From Chitinophagaceae bacterium (GTDB lineage: Bacteria; Bacteroidota; Bacteroidia; Chitinophagales; UBA10324), in assembly GCA_947469485.1 (NCBI GenBank), contig CANIPU010000002.1, positions 62,001 to 126,000 of the forward strand: a DNA stretch of 64,000 nt, given 5' to 3'. This document shows positions 28,417 through 39,205 of the stretch, piece after piece. Each line of letters starts with the position of its first letter. Position 1 is the stretch's first letter. The translations under genes and the position numbers were made by a program. Below the pieces are notes generated by a model, which was not told where the DNA came from, did no database searches, and was given only the letters and a program-made list of their open reading frames with translations.

Positions 28417-30798
28417 CTACTTCAGCAAAGTAACATTGCCTCGCATGGAAACCCGCTGATTATTATGACCATGCCCAGCTATGTAGTAAACATAAACCCC
28501 AATTGGAGCGGGCTCACTTTTATAAAGACCATTCCATCCCTTTTTTATGTCATTTGTTTGATAAACAAGTTCTCCCCAACGATTATAAATTCTGAAGTCT
28601 TCGAGTTCAAAAATACCCTGATGGATTATTTTCAATAAATCATTTATTCCATCTTCATTTGGTGAAAAAGCATTAGGTAAATAGACATATGGTTTATCAT
28701 CAACAAAAACCCAAACAGTATCGTCATCTACACAACCATTTGCATTAGTTACAATAACATGATATAAAGTAGATACTTCAGGATTAGCCCAAGGGTTTCC
28801 AATAGTAGTATCACTTAAGCCATAAGACGGATCCCAAATCCATGATACACCACCGGATGCAACTATTTGAACACTGTCATACAACTGAATTGTAACATCC
28901 TGACCAGCATATGCCTGTGGTATTGGGAAAAAATCAACAGCGGTGTATGCAGTATCAACACAGAAGAATTCGTTTGAAACAATTACCATATAAACGGTTG
29001 AGTCAACAGGAGGAGCAACCACAACCATTGAACCGGTATCAGTTAATAATCCATCACCAAACCACAAATATTGGATTCCACCGCTAGCATAAAGAGTTGT
29101 GCTTCCCCAAGGGCAAATAATTGTATCCGGATAAGCGTCAGCAATTGGTAATGGATGAACAGTAACAACAACTGTGTCGGTTGTAATTCCGCAAGGACTT
29201 AATCCTGTAACAGTATATGTTGTTGTCGTTGTTGGAAATGCAATTGGATTTGGAATATTCGGATTTGTAACGGAACTGTCAGGAGACCAAACATAATTTG
29301 TTGCTCCTGTTACATTCAACTGTATACTGTCATTTAAACACATTGCTGTATCGTTTGACGCAACAATTGCTTGAGGGAAATCAACATCAACCATTACAGT
29401 TTGAGATAATGAACAACTTCCTAATGCAGCATTAACAGTATAAAGAGTCGAACTGGTAGGAGTAGCAGTTGGAGAAAGACAAGTAGTACAAGACAATCCC
29501 GTTGGAGGTGACCATGTAACTACCGGTAAATTTGAAGTTGTTATCAAGTCATATGATTGCCCAATACAAAGAATCGTATTTGGCACTGTAAATAATTGTT
29601 GATCTACTAAAAAGAATTTGACCTGAAAGGATTGAAGCAATGCTGCACCAGGGCAATTAGTAGTATCAGAAACCGGAATTAAATCAATGATAATTGTATC
29701 TACACCAGGTTCAAAAATACCATCAGCAATAGGAATAATATCAATATACATTACAGTATCCATTCCAAAGCACATTGTATCAGGTAAGGCTATATAATCA
29801 ACACCTTCTATGGCATTGCCGCTTGTGACCAACTTGTAACACAATGAATCAGTTGCACAGTTAGAGGTATCTATTAAAGAACAGGCACCACCATTTGTAA
29901 CAGATTGTTTTTTCAATTGAATTTGACCAGTAGTACAACCTTCCATTAATGAAGTATTATCTAAACCAGGTAACGAATCACTAACTGTAGTTGAAATATT
30001 AGTTCCGGCGATTAGATTGCCAATTAAAACTCCAGAGTCATATCCTGCATCGGCAATATCTGCAATTACTAAAATTAAATGATAAGTATCACATGGAGTT
30101 ACATCTGCTTGAGCTGTGAGTAAAACTGTAAAACCATCATATTCAATAGTAGTTGCAGCTTGGTTTGGCGGACATTGATTTGTACATCCACCAGAAGTTG
30201 GATTCCACCAGTCATTACAGGTATAGTACAGACCATTATTTCCACAGTTAACATTCCCTATTGTAACCTGAGCTCCTCCTGGCAATAATGCAATATTTTG
30301 TTGACCAACAATGCCTGGTCCGGAAATAAAAAATCCGAAAACATCATTGAAACTGGTACCAACCCAATCATTATATTCTTCAGATCCAAACACATAATTA
30401 AATGTCAACGATGAATCGTAGGCTACAACATCAAATTCAAAACGACAGGCATCATTGGTTGTTCCTGCAAAAGCCAAAAGCGGATCACCCGGAGAGTAAT
30501 ATGCCGTAGACCAAGGAGATGCTGTATTTGAACTTGGTATATTAGCATTACCAGAGGTAAGTATTATGCCTTGTCCAATTCCAATATTGGTTGAAAACCC
30601 ATTTGCGAATGTACCATAAGAGGTAGCCATACCTGTAATCTGCGGATTTAATACAATAGCCCCAGGACCTACTAAAGCCTGAGCCAATTGCAAAGCTGTT
30701 ACAGATGTATTTGTAACAATTTGAGCATCAGCAAAATTGCTTTGAATAAAAAATAAAGCAATAAGTAAAACTGTAAATTTCCTGACAACTGTTTTCAT
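28417..30798 (-). CDS. Choice-of-anchor L / PKD-like / gliding-motility C-terminal (T9SS type B) secreted protein, paralog B
   Basis: Same architecture as 25894..28290: ALQLAQALVGPGAIVLNPQITGMATSYGTFANGFSTNIGIGQGIILTSGNA; VYLPNAFSPNEDGINDLLKIIHQGIFELEDFRIYNRWGELVYQTND. Confidence 0.9.
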   Translation of the reverse strand: MKTVVRKFTVLLIALFFIQSNFADAQIVTNTSVTALQLAQALVGPGAIVLNPQITGMATSYGTFANGFSTNIGIGQGIILTSGNANIPSSNTASPWSTAYYSPGDPLLAFAGTTNDACRFEFDVVAYDSSLTFNYVFGSEEYNDWVGTSFNDVFGFFISGPGIVGQQNIALLPGGAQVTIGNVNCGNNGLYYTCNDWWNPTSGGCTNQCPPNQAATTIEYDGFTVLLTAQADVTPCDTYHLILVIADIADAGYDSGVLIGNLIAGTNISTTVSDSLPGLDNTSLMEGCTTGQIQLKKQSVTNGGACSLIDTSNCATDSLCYKLVTSGNAIEGVDYIALPDTMCFGMDTVMYIDIIPIADGIFEPGVDTIIIDLIPVSDTTNCPGAALLQSFQVKFFLVDQQLFTVPNTILCIGQSYDLITTSNLPVVTWSPPTGLSCTTCLSPTATPTSSTLYTVNAALGSCSLSQTVMVDVDFPQAIVASNDTAMCLNDSIQLNVTGATNYVWSPDSSVTNPNIPNPIAFPTTTTTYTVTGLSPCGITTDTVVVTVHPLPIADAYPDTIICPWGSTTLYASGGIQYLWFGDGLLTDTGSMVVVAPPVDSTVYMVIVSNEFFCVDTAYTAVDFFPIPQAYAGQDVTIQLYDSVQIVASGGVSWIWDPSYGLSDTTIGNPWANPEVSTLYHVIVTNANGCVDDDTVWVFVDDKPYVYLPNAFSPNEDGINDLLKIIHQGIFELEDFRIYNRWGELVYQTNDIKKGWNGLYKSEPAPIGVYVYYIAGHGHNNQRVSMRGNVTLLK

Positions 30799-30971
30799 TT
30801 CAATTATAATTTAATTCCCTAAAGGTAAATATCTTCTCTTTAGAAGTTCGTTTTGAACAGATATTGTTTTTCAAATTCTTACCGTTTCAAATATCAGATA
30901 TTTAATGTTAAGTGTTTTTTTTCAATGCTTAGAAAGTAGTATTTACTATTGTTTCTCTATTCAAATCTAAA

Positions 30972-32753
30972 ATGAAAAAATTACTTCTTTTAATCTCACT
31001 CTCCTTCTTCATCTCCTGTGCTTCGAACAGCAATAAAGAAAATTCAATATCCGGAAACGACGATGCACGAATTGATTCTTTGTTTAAAAATTATTATGAA
31101 CAGCGACTTCATCTTTTTCCGTTGGAAGCTACCCAAAATGGCGATCATAGATTCGACGATCAATTGCCAAATAATATCACTCAATCTTTTCGAGATACTT
31201 TGAAGAATTTCTACGCTTCAACACTTGATTTTCTTGGCGAATTCGACCGCGCTGCATTAAATCAAAACAATCAGACGAGTTTTGATATTCTGCAATGGGA
31301 TTTAAATGAAAATCTGGAAGCGCTGAAATTTCCTGACCAGTTAATGCCTATCAATCAATTCTGGAGTTTGTCTATTACTATGGGACAATTAGGTGCGGGA
31401 TCAGGAATTCAACCTTTTGAAACAGTAAAAGATTACGAAAATTTTTTAATGCGTGCTCATCGTTTTATTCCGTGGTGCGATACAGCGATATCAAATATGA
31501 AAAGAGGCATTGCGCAGAGTATTTCACTTCCTCAGGTATTGGCAAAAAAAGTATTGCCGCAATTGCAAAGCATGATTGTCAGCGATATTCATCAGAGTAT
31601 TTTTCACATGCCGATTGATAAATTTCCGACATCGTTTTCTGAAGCTGATAAAAACAGATTGACTGATGAATATGAAAAAACTATTTCGACTGAACTGATT
31701 CCTGCCTATAAGCGACTCTATGATTTTTTCAATACCACTTATATTCCTGCCTGCAGAAATACAACCGGCATAAGTGATCTTTCATTTGGAAAAGATTATT
31801 ACAATTTCTTAACTAAGCAGTGGACTACAACTACGCTCACCACCGATTCAATTTTTAATCTCGGACAGGGTGAAGTGAAAAGAATTCGCGGCGAAATGGA
31901 GGCCATAAAAAATGAATTAGGATTTAAAGGAACACTGAAAGAGTTTTTCGGATTCGTTAACACCGATAAAAAATATTTCCCGTTCAAAACAGATTCGGAG
32001 GTGATACAAGGGTTCAGGAAAATCTATGAAACAGAGAAACCGATGGTGAACAAAATGTTCAGCGTACAACCAAAAAGCCCGTTCCGCATACAGCAAACAG
32101 AAAAATTCCGTGCAGCATCTTCTAGTGCCGAATACCAACAAGGCTCGGCTGATGGTTCTCGACCCGGAATTTTTTATGTACCGATTATTGATGCCACAAA
32201 ATTTAATTCCATTGCCATGGAAACTTTGTTTCTGCACGAAGCAATTCCCGGGCATCATTTTCAGATTTCTTTGCAGCAGGAAAATAAAGAGCTTCCTGAT
32301 TTCCGCCGCTTCATCTGGTATGGTGCATATGGAGAAGGGTGGGCTTTATATTCTGAATCGCTTGGAAAGGAGGTGGGATTATATACCGACCCGATTCAAA
32401 AATTCGGAAACCTGAGCGAAGAAATGCATCGTGCTTTAAGATTGGTTGTTGATGTGGGCATGCATTTAAAAGGTTGGACACGCGAACAGGCTATACAATT
32501 TTGTCTGGAAAATGAAGCTGAAGGTGAGTCTGATATTACGAGCGAAGTGGAAAGATACATGGCAATTCCCGGGCAGGCGCTTGCTTACAAAATCGGGCAA
32601 TTAAAAATTATTGCCTTGCGCAACGAAGCAGAAAAACAATTGGGCGGCAAGTTTTCTTATGCCGAATTTCATAACCAGGTTTTAAAAGATGGTTGCTTGC
32701 CGCTTGCTATTCTTGAATCGAATATTATGAAATGGATTATGAGTCAGAAATAA
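30972..32753 (+). CDS. DUF885 family lipoprotein (HExxH-type putative metallopeptidase)
   Basis: Lipobox LSFFISCASNSN; METLFLHEAIPGHHFQISLQQENKELPDFRRFIWYGAYGEGWALYSESLG. Confidence 0.9.
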   Translation: MKKLLLLISLSFFISCASNSNKENSISGNDDARIDSLFKNYYEQRLHLFPLEATQNGDHRFDDQLPNNITQSFRDTLKNFYASTLDFLGEFDRAALNQNNQTSFDILQWDLNENLEALKFPDQLMPINQFWSLSITMGQLGAGSGIQPFETVKDYENFLMRAHRFIPWCDTAISNMKRGIAQSISLPQVLAKKVLPQLQSMIVSDIHQSIFHMPIDKFPTSFSEADKNRLTDEYEKTISTELIPAYKRLYDFFNTTYIPACRNTTGISDLSFGKDYYNFLTKQWTTTTLTTDSIFNLGQGEVKRIRGEMEAIKNELGFKGTLKEFFGFVNTDKKYFPFKTDSEVIQGFRKIYETEKPMVNKMFSVQPKSPFRIQQTEKFRAASSSAEYQQGSADGSRPGIFYVPIIDATKFNSIAMETLFLHEAIPGHHFQISLQQENKELPDFRRFIWYGAYGEGWALYSESLGKEVGLYTDPIQKFGNLSEEMHRALRLVVDVGMHLKGWTREQAIQFCLENEAEGESDITSEVERYMAIPGQALAYKIGQLKIIALRNEAEKQLGGKFSYAEFHNQVLKDGCLPLAILESNIMKWIMSQK

Positions 32754-34202
32754 TTATTTGTTTTCAGAAACAACTTCCTTTCTCGATTTTATATCCAGAT
32801 TGATCAGCATCGCCACAATCAGAAAATAAAGTGTTCCCACTTTATCAGTTTCAATCAGGTCGCTCAAAAAAGTATTTACATAAACAACGATCAATGTAAG
32901 TGTGAGCGCCATTACAAATTGGCGAAGTTGTTTGTCTTTCAACTGATGATAAATGCGTTGCCCGTACCACAACAATGCTCCGGTGAAAACAGAAAAAATA
33001 AACAAGCCAATAATTCCCTGCTCAATTAACAGCAGCAGAAAATAATTGTGCACAGTGCTTCGCTCCGGATTGCGGCTAACGAAAGTTGCATAACTGCTCA
33101 CTGCGTATGGTTTATAAAAATTATAAAAATTTCCCGGGCCATAACCCACAATCGGATTTGCCTCCCACATACGGAAACCTGCAATCCAACGAAACACCCG
33201 CTCGCCACTGCTTATGTCTTCCATGTTATATGTTGCAGACAAATGCGACTCAAGGTCTTCGTGCATAATGGTTTCATCAAAATTCGGCGCATAGTACAGG
33301 TATCGATTCTGATATCCCATGTAAAAAACTCCGCTGATAATTAGTAGTGCTCCAATCAACATGCTTCTGCCAAGCAAACGATGCTGAATTAAAAATGCAC
33401 ACGGCAGAATAGCAATCACACTCAACCATGACGAGCGTGTGTAAGAAAAATAAACAGCAACCAACATCACCAGCAACGAAGCAATCAGCATGTTGCGCGT
33501 AACAGTTCTTTTTTTATACCAGGTAATCGCCAGCCATGTTAACGGAATCAGTTGCGCCACAAAAGCTGCATAAGCCACATGGTTTCGATAGAAGGGTTCC
33601 ATCATCGTATTCACATCGGCAAACGAAAATCCTTTTTTAGAATGACGATAAAGTGTGTAAAAAATAGTTGCAATTGTTGGAATGAAAATGCACCAGAAAG
33701 CTTTTTTAAAATCTTTCTGCTCACGCATGATTACTCCACCGAGTAAAACAAAAACCACGAGGTACCAGGTTTTTGCCAGCAGAAATTTGAATGACACAAT
33801 GTGGTTGGAAGAATAAACAACTGAAATAATGATCCAGAAAAAATGAAGGGCGAGTAAAAAGAATAAAGGATGGGTGAGAAACTCCTGCGCTACAATTTTC
33901 TTATTCGAAAACCAGGAAGCAATAAACACGAACATTAACCCAAGCATTAACGGCTCGGTAGGTAAGTCAGTACCAAGTGATGTGGTGAATGAAAATTCAA
34001 TAGAGAGCGGCAAACAAAACAGTAGCAGATAAAAACCAAACTTGATATCGGCGACTGTTACATATAAAAAAAGCAACGCAAACGGCAGTGCAAACCAGAA
34101 GTAAGTATAGGTAAGCCAGCCCACCAATAAACTGCCAAGTGTAACAGTGGCAGCGGCAGCAAGCATCCATTTATCGTAAAGCAGCGCTTTACTCGGGAGC
34201 AT
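32754..34202 (-). CDS. O-antigen ligase/polymerase family membrane protein (Wzy_C)
   Basis: Multi-TM; ANPIVGYGPGNFYNFYKPY...STVHNYFLLLLIEQGIIGLFIF. Confidence 0.87.
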   Translation of the reverse strand: MLPSKALLYDKWMLAAAATVTLGSLLVGWLTYTYFWFALPFALLFLYVTVADIKFGFYLLLFCLPLSIEFSFTTSLGTDLPTEPLMLGLMFVFIASWFSNKKIVAQEFLTHPLFFLLALHFFWIIISVVYSSNHIVSFKFLLAKTWYLVVFVLLGGVIMREQKDFKKAFWCIFIPTIATIFYTLYRHSKKGFSFADVNTMMEPFYRNHVAYAAFVAQLIPLTWLAITWYKKRTVTRNMLIASLLVMLVAVYFSYTRSSWLSVIAILPCAFLIQHRLLGRSMLIGALLIISGVFYMGYQNRYLYYAPNFDETIMHEDLESHLSATYNMEDISSGERVFRWIAGFRMWEANPIVGYGPGNFYNFYKPYAVSSYATFVSRNPERSTVHNYFLLLLIEQGIIGLFIFSVFTGALLWYGQRIYHQLKDKQLRQFVMALTLTLIVVYVNTFLSDLIETDKVGTLYFLIVAMLINLDIKSRKEVVSENK

Positions 34203-35157
34203 TCAGTTCGCCTTTTATGTTTTTGTAATAGTCAGAAACAAGAGCGGTCAGAACCATCACCACAAAAGCGATAAACACACAACTGAAAACAACTAACCAG
34301 CGAACCGGTTTTGATTTTTTCTCGGCAGGAAATCCTTTCTCGAGAATAAAAATGCTCGGCACATCGCGGTTTATAGTTGCTTTAAATTGTTCGGAAAGCC
34401 CGATGGAGTTGTTCAGTTCTTTTAGTGCGGCTTTCTTTTTATCGTCGAGAATTTTTATTTCTTCATTAGCCATATCAAAATTGGTTTTCTCCTCCACACT
34501 CATGTTGTTCATTCGATTCAGATCTGAAATATTTCCGGCGAGGTTGTATCGGTTACGCAACTTGATAATGGAATCAGTCAGAATTTTTATGGTTGCTTCT
34601 TTAGCTGAAATCTTATTGTTGTAAATGCTCACCATTTTCTGTTTGTTGTCCATCAACAGATTTTTACTGATATCATCTATCTTCCAAACCATAGCATTTA
34701 CCATGTGCGCTGCGGTGTCTTTGTCCTGATCGTAAACGGTAATCTCAATGGAACCTTTATCGGTGCGTTCAATATTCACATTGTCTTCCAACTCTAATTG
34801 CACAGCATAATTCGGATAGTCAGAAGTGGCTGAATCAATGTCGTAATGCTTGAATAAATTATACCGCTGCACCATAAACATTTTCAACTGTGCACTTTGT
34901 GCAATGGCCATCAGGCGGTCCACATCATCACTGGTTCCGAAAAAATTCTGGCTCTTTTGCTCGAACATGTTTTCACTGTTCGTAATGCTCGGGTTCGATG
35001 GCAGTATCACCGATTTGGAAGCATAGTAAGGTTTCATAATATGAGGGTCAGAAATCACTATACTTCCCACCAATGCAATGGCGCAAACGATAAGAATTGA
35101 TTTCTTCCATTTAAAAATTATCCGGATGACTGAAATAAGATTGAGTTGCTTTTCCAT
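34189..35157 (-). CDS. Wzz-like chain-length determinant protein
   Basis: N-terminal ISVIRIIFKWKKSILIVCAIALVGSIVI TM, coiled-coil middle, C-terminal TM with KSKPVRWLVVFSCVFIAFVVMVLTAL. Confidence 0.85.
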   Translation of the reverse strand: MEKQLNLISVIRIIFKWKKSILIVCAIALVGSIVISDPHIMKPYYASKSVILPSNPSITNSENMFEQKSQNFFGTSDDVDRLMAIAQSAQLKMFMVQRYNLFKHYDIDSATSDYPNYAVQLELEDNVNIERTDKGSIEITVYDQDKDTAAHMVNAMVWKIDDISKNLLMDNKQKMVSIYNNKISAKEATIKILTDSIIKLRNRYNLAGNISDLNRMNNMSVEEKTNFDMANEEIKILDDKKKAALKELNNSIGLSEQFKATINRDVPSIFILEKGFPAEKKSKPVRWLVVFSCVFIAFVVMVLTALVSDYYKNIKGELNAPE

Positions 35158-35266
35158 TTAAGGCTTTTAAAAATTTGCACAAACCTAAAGTAATGAACAG
35201 GATTAGCAAATTGGTTTTGCCACCATTGTAAAAACAGATATTTTATTGTGTGAATCTTAAGAAAAA

Positions 35267-36715
35267 TTATTCCTCACCTGAAATGAGCATTGACCTTACT
35301 TTTTTCAACTCAAATAATTTTAATCCGAAAGCTATGAGTAATGAAACCCCCAATCCGGCAATTACTCCGGGAATGAGTGAAGTGATAAATGTATGTGCAG
35401 AATAACCCACTGCAAGAGAGAGTAGTGAAAACAAAATCAGTTTGCTGATTAATTCCAGATTCATTTTCAGTTGAAATATTTTCCGGCTGATAAAAATTTC
35501 TATCACACCTATAATGCATTGGGTAGAAACCGCAGCAATGGCGGCACCGGTACATTGATATTTAGGAATAAGAATAATATTCAGTGAAAAATTAATGATG
35601 GCTGTTAAAGCGGTGGCGACTGCCAATTCCTTTAAACTCCGGTTCGCGGCGAGCAGTGTTCCGAAAATATAAACGGTGGAAGCTCCCGGCAATGCGAACA
35701 TCAGTATTCCTAAAATATTAGCTGAATAAATTGTGGTATCATGATAAAGCAATTGCATGATTTCATTTCTGAAAAACAAACACACTACAGCAAGCATCCA
35801 ACTGAAAATGAAAATGGTTTTGAAACTGACAGCAGTGAGTTCATCCACTTTTTGCCCGCGCCGGATGAGACGCGAAAAAATCGGAAGCAGTAATGCAGCA
35901 AACAAAAATCCGAATTGATTGGCAGCATCGAGCAAACGAAAAGCAGAAGCATAAATTCCTGCCTGAATATCTCCCTCGGTTCCCAATAATTTTTTCAGTA
36001 GTACGGCATCAATACGAGTGTAAATTCCCATCAGCAAAACAATAATGGCAAGCAGGTAACTTTCCTTCCAGATTGTTTTCAGCATGCTGAACTCAAATGA
36101 AAACTGCAGTTTCGGAATGCGCTGTAACAGTAAAACAGATGCCACTAAAATGGTGATGACATAACTCGCAGTTTGCGAATACACAAACCATTCGATTTGA
36201 AACTCACTGGCAATCGGTTTGAAATAATACAACCAACCGAACAATAAAATCATCAGCAACTTATCGAGTATAGAAAGAAAACTATCAAGCTTAAAAAATT
36301 GCAGGGCAGAAAGATTGCTTCGCAGATAAAGCAGCAGTGAATTGAGTCCCTGATTGAGAATTAATATACCTAGAATATAGTATCCTTCTTTTGTTGGTTG
36401 CAAAAAAATGGCCGCAGCAAAAGTGAGCAGGCAGTATAAAATGAAAAGCAAAACTTTAAAACATAAAATGTTCGACAGGTATTTTTTGATGAGTGATGGC
36501 TGCTGCGCAATAATGCGGTTGTTATAATTTGTGATACCGATATCGAGAATGATGCTGAATAAAATACTGAGATTGAACAACGCGAAATACAAACCATAAT
36601 CGCCGTGCCCCGTCAGGTTCTGAACGGTTCTGTCCACACCCAAAACATAGAGAGGCTTGATGAGCACATTAAGCACCAACAGAAAAATAAGATTGCGGAA
36701 AAAAGTTTGCTTCAT
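35267..36715 (-). CDS. Oligosaccharide flippase family protein (Wzx-like)
   Basis: Multi-TM; GDYGLYFALFNLSILFSIILDIGITNYNNRIIAQ; GAAIAAVSTQCIIGVIEIFISRKIF. Confidence 0.87.
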   Translation of the reverse strand: MKQTFFRNLIFLLVLNVLIKPLYVLGVDRTVQNLTGHGDYGLYFALFNLSILFSIILDIGITNYNNRIIAQQPSLIKKYLSNILCFKVLLFILYCLLTFAAAIFLQPTKEGYYILGILILNQGLNSLLLYLRSNLSALQFFKLDSFLSILDKLLMILLFGWLYYFKPIASEFQIEWFVYSQTASYVITILVASVLLLQRIPKLQFSFEFSMLKTIWKESYLLAIIVLLMGIYTRIDAVLLKKLLGTEGDIQAGIYASAFRLLDAANQFGFLFAALLLPIFSRLIRRGQKVDELTAVSFKTIFIFSWMLAVVCLFFRNEIMQLLYHDTTIYSANILGILMFALPGASTVYIFGTLLAANRSLKELAVATALTAIINFSLNIILIPKYQCTGAAIAAVSTQCIIGVIEIFISRKIFQLKMNLELISKLILFSLLSLAVGYSAHTFITSLIPGVIAGLGVSLLIAFGLKLFELKKVRSMLISGEE

Positions 36716-36827
36716 TAATCGGAGTGCAAAATACTTATTACAAGTTTCTGATTACAAATTGTAAATTGAGTTTGCTGACGAGGTGAATACTTATTGATGG
36801 AATATTATTTAATTCGTGGCGCGAAGA

Positions 36828-37727
36828 ATGAACAAAGAAATCTGGTTGAAGCGAATTGACAGGATTGCACGCCTCGAAAAAAAATCGAAGTGGGTTCGCC
36901 TGTTATCAAATCCGGTCAACCGGATTTATGGATTAACTTTTTCAAAACTGATTTTTCCACGATCAAAAAAGCTCAATTACACTTCAGCGCATTTGGTATT
37001 CGACTACAGGATGACTGTTGCACTGCCCGATGGATTGGATATTTTTTTGTGCGGTTGTAAAACCCATGATTCAGAATTGCGGTTTGCAAAATGGATGATT
37101 CAGACCCTTCAACCACGCGATACTTTTTTTGATGTGGGAGCGCACTTTGGTTTTTTCAGTTTGCTCGCGGCGCAGTTGGTGGAAGAAAACGGAAAAGTTA
37201 TTTCGTTCGAACCCGCAGCACTCGCCGCAAATATTCTGCACAACAATATTGAGCGATTGCGTCAAGTAAGAATGGTGCAAGCAGCAGTTGGTGAAACATC
37301 CGGAAGTGTGATGTTCATTGAAGGAAAACCCGGACAAACAGAATCGAGCGGTCGAATGAGCGCTGAAGAAGAACAGAACGAAACCATACAAGGAAATCTG
37401 GTGAACTGTGTTTCGCTTGATGACTTTTCGGAGAAAGAAAAACTGATTCCGGCTGTCATTAAAATTGATGCAGAAGGAAGCGAACTTAAGGTGTTACAAG
37501 GCATGAACCGATTATTAAACACACACAAGCCCGCCATCATTATGGAATTCTGGAGCAAACAGTTTCACAACAATCAGCAACATATTGATGCCATGAATTT
37601 GTTAGTCAGCAATGGTTATACAATGAACCTGATTGATGATGACGGAAAACTTTTTCGCAGCAATAATCCCGAGCAACTTTGCATGGAAAGGAAATTAGAA
37701 TCAGATAATATTGTTTTCACTGCATGA
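36828..37727 (+). CDS. FkbM family methyltransferase
   Basis: FFDVGAHFGFFSLLAAQLVEENGKVISFEPAALAANILHNNI; IKIDAEGSELKVLQGM. ATG at 36828 preferred over the GTG ORF start at 36816. Confidence 0.9.
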   Translation: MNKEIWLKRIDRIARLEKKSKWVRLLSNPVNRIYGLTFSKLIFPRSKKLNYTSAHLVFDYRMTVALPDGLDIFLCGCKTHDSELRFAKWMIQTLQPRDTFFDVGAHFGFFSLLAAQLVEENGKVISFEPAALAANILHNNIERLRQVRMVQAAVGETSGSVMFIEGKPGQTESSGRMSAEEEQNETIQGNLVNCVSLDDFSEKEKLIPAVIKIDAEGSELKVLQGMNRLLNTHKPAIIMEFWSKQFHNNQQHIDAMNLLVSNGYTMNLIDDDGKLFRSNNPEQLCMERKLESDNIVFTA

Positions 37728-38857
37728 AGATTGCCGTCAACACCCGCTTCTTACTGAAAGATAAACTCGAAGGAATCGGCTGGTTCACTTACGAATCGCT
37801 GAAGCGAATGGTGCTTGCACATCCCGAACACGAATTCCATTTTTTGTTCGACCGCAAATTTTCTGATGAATTCATCTTCGCAAAAAATGTGGTGCCGCAT
37901 GTTTTATTTCCACCGGCGCGTCATCCGTTTTTATGGTATGCGTGGTTTGAATATGCTGTGCCTCAGGCGCTGAAAAAAATAAAACCAGATGTTTTTCTTT
38001 CCACTGACGGATACTTGTCGCTCTCTGTAAAAATCCCGCAGGTGCTCGTGATTCATGATTTGGCTTTCGAACATTTCAGCAATCATGTGGACTGGCTCAC
38101 GCTTCGTTACTATAAATATTTTGTTCCGCGATTTGCAAAACACGCCACACGAATTGCAACTGTTTCGGAATACACGAAGCTAGATGTGACAGAAAAATAT
38201 AAAATCGCTGCTGCTAAAATTGATGTAACACACAATGGCGGAAACGAAATTTTCAAACCGCTTTCTAGTGAGGAGCAAAAATTAGTTCGGGAAAAAATTT
38301 CGGGCGGCGCTCCTTATTTTATTTATGCCGGTGCGGTGCATCCGCGAAAAAATGTGAATCGTTTGTTTCTCGCTTTCGATTCGTTCAAAGAAAAATTCGG
38401 TGGCGATTTTAAATTAATTATAGCCGGAAGAAAAGCGTGGGACACCGATGAAGCCATGAAAACTTACGAGCGCATGAAGTACAAGCACGATGTTATTTTT
38501 CTTGGTCACCTGCGGTTGAATGAACTCGCGCAGGTGCTCGCTTCGGCAACAGCGCTCACTTATGTTTCGTTGTTCGAAGGTTTCGGAATTCCGATTGTTG
38601 AAGCCATGAATTCAGGAGTGCCGGTGATTACTTCCAATGTTTCTTCCATGCCTGAAGTGGCGGGCGATGCCACTTTAATTATCAATCCATTTTCTGTTGA
38701 TGAAATAGAAAATGCCATGATGAAAATGGCAACAGATGATTCGCTCCGGAAAAATTTAATTGCAAAAGGAAATATGCAGAAACAAAAATTCAGTTGGGAT
38801 TTAACTGCAGAGCGATTGTATGATTGTGTTATAAAAAGTATAAATGTTAAATCATAA
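37724..38857 (+). CDS. Glycosyltransferase family 4 protein
   Basis: MKIAVNTRFLLKDKLEGIGWFTYESLKRM; YAGAVHPRKNVNRLFLAF; SLFEGFGIPIVEAMNSGVPVITSNVSSMPEVAGDATLIINPF. ATGA overlap with upstream gene. Confidence 0.93.
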   Translation: MKIAVNTRFLLKDKLEGIGWFTYESLKRMVLAHPEHEFHFLFDRKFSDEFIFAKNVVPHVLFPPARHPFLWYAWFEYAVPQALKKIKPDVFLSTDGYLSLSVKIPQVLVIHDLAFEHFSNHVDWLTLRYYKYFVPRFAKHATRIATVSEYTKLDVTEKYKIAAAKIDVTHNGGNEIFKPLSSEEQKLVREKISGGAPYFIYAGAVHPRKNVNRLFLAFDSFKEKFGGDFKLIIAGRKAWDTDEAMKTYERMKYKHDVIFLGHLRLNELAQVLASATALTYVSLFEGFGIPIVEAMNSGVPVITSNVSSMPEVAGDATLIINPFSVDEIENAMMKMATDDSLRKNLIAKGNMQKQKFSWDLTAERLYDCVIKSINVKS

Positions 38858-38866
38858 AATATTTCA

Positions 38867-39199
38867 ATGAAAAAAACGCTTTCAATTCTTCTACTGATTT
38901 TCGCTTTCAACTCAAAATCATTTTCACAAACTGCAAATCAGGATTCAATAACTGTTACAGATCAGATTTATGTGGATGTTGGCTTTCTGCTAAATGATTT
39001 GCAAAAGCCCGTTCAATTAATAATTCTGAAGACCAATCCTGATAATCCTTCACTCAAAACCGATCCGGTTTTACTTAAAGCTATTAAAATGAAACTCTCT
39101 GAATATTCGCAGGAAATTCTTTCAAGTGAATGGAGTAATTCAACAGATTCATATCAGATGCACCTGATATATAATTCGACGAAGAAGGAAATAGAATAA
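38867..39199 (+). CDS. Small secreted hypothetical protein
   Basis: Signal peptide MKKTLSILLLIFAFNSKSFSQ; co-directional 9 bp after the GT4. Confidence 0.6.
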   Translation: MKKTLSILLLIFAFNSKSFSQTANQDSITVTDQIYVDVGFLLNDLQKPVQLIILKTNPDNPSLKTDPVLLKAIKMKLSEYSQEILSSEWSNSTDSYQMHLIYNSTKKEIE

Positions 39200-39205
39200 A
39201 TTATT

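Noticed and set aside
25894-30798. Possible DNA repeat or mobile element because of repeated segments
   Set aside because: Similarity is explained by two paralogous coding sequences; no terminal inverted repeats or transposase.
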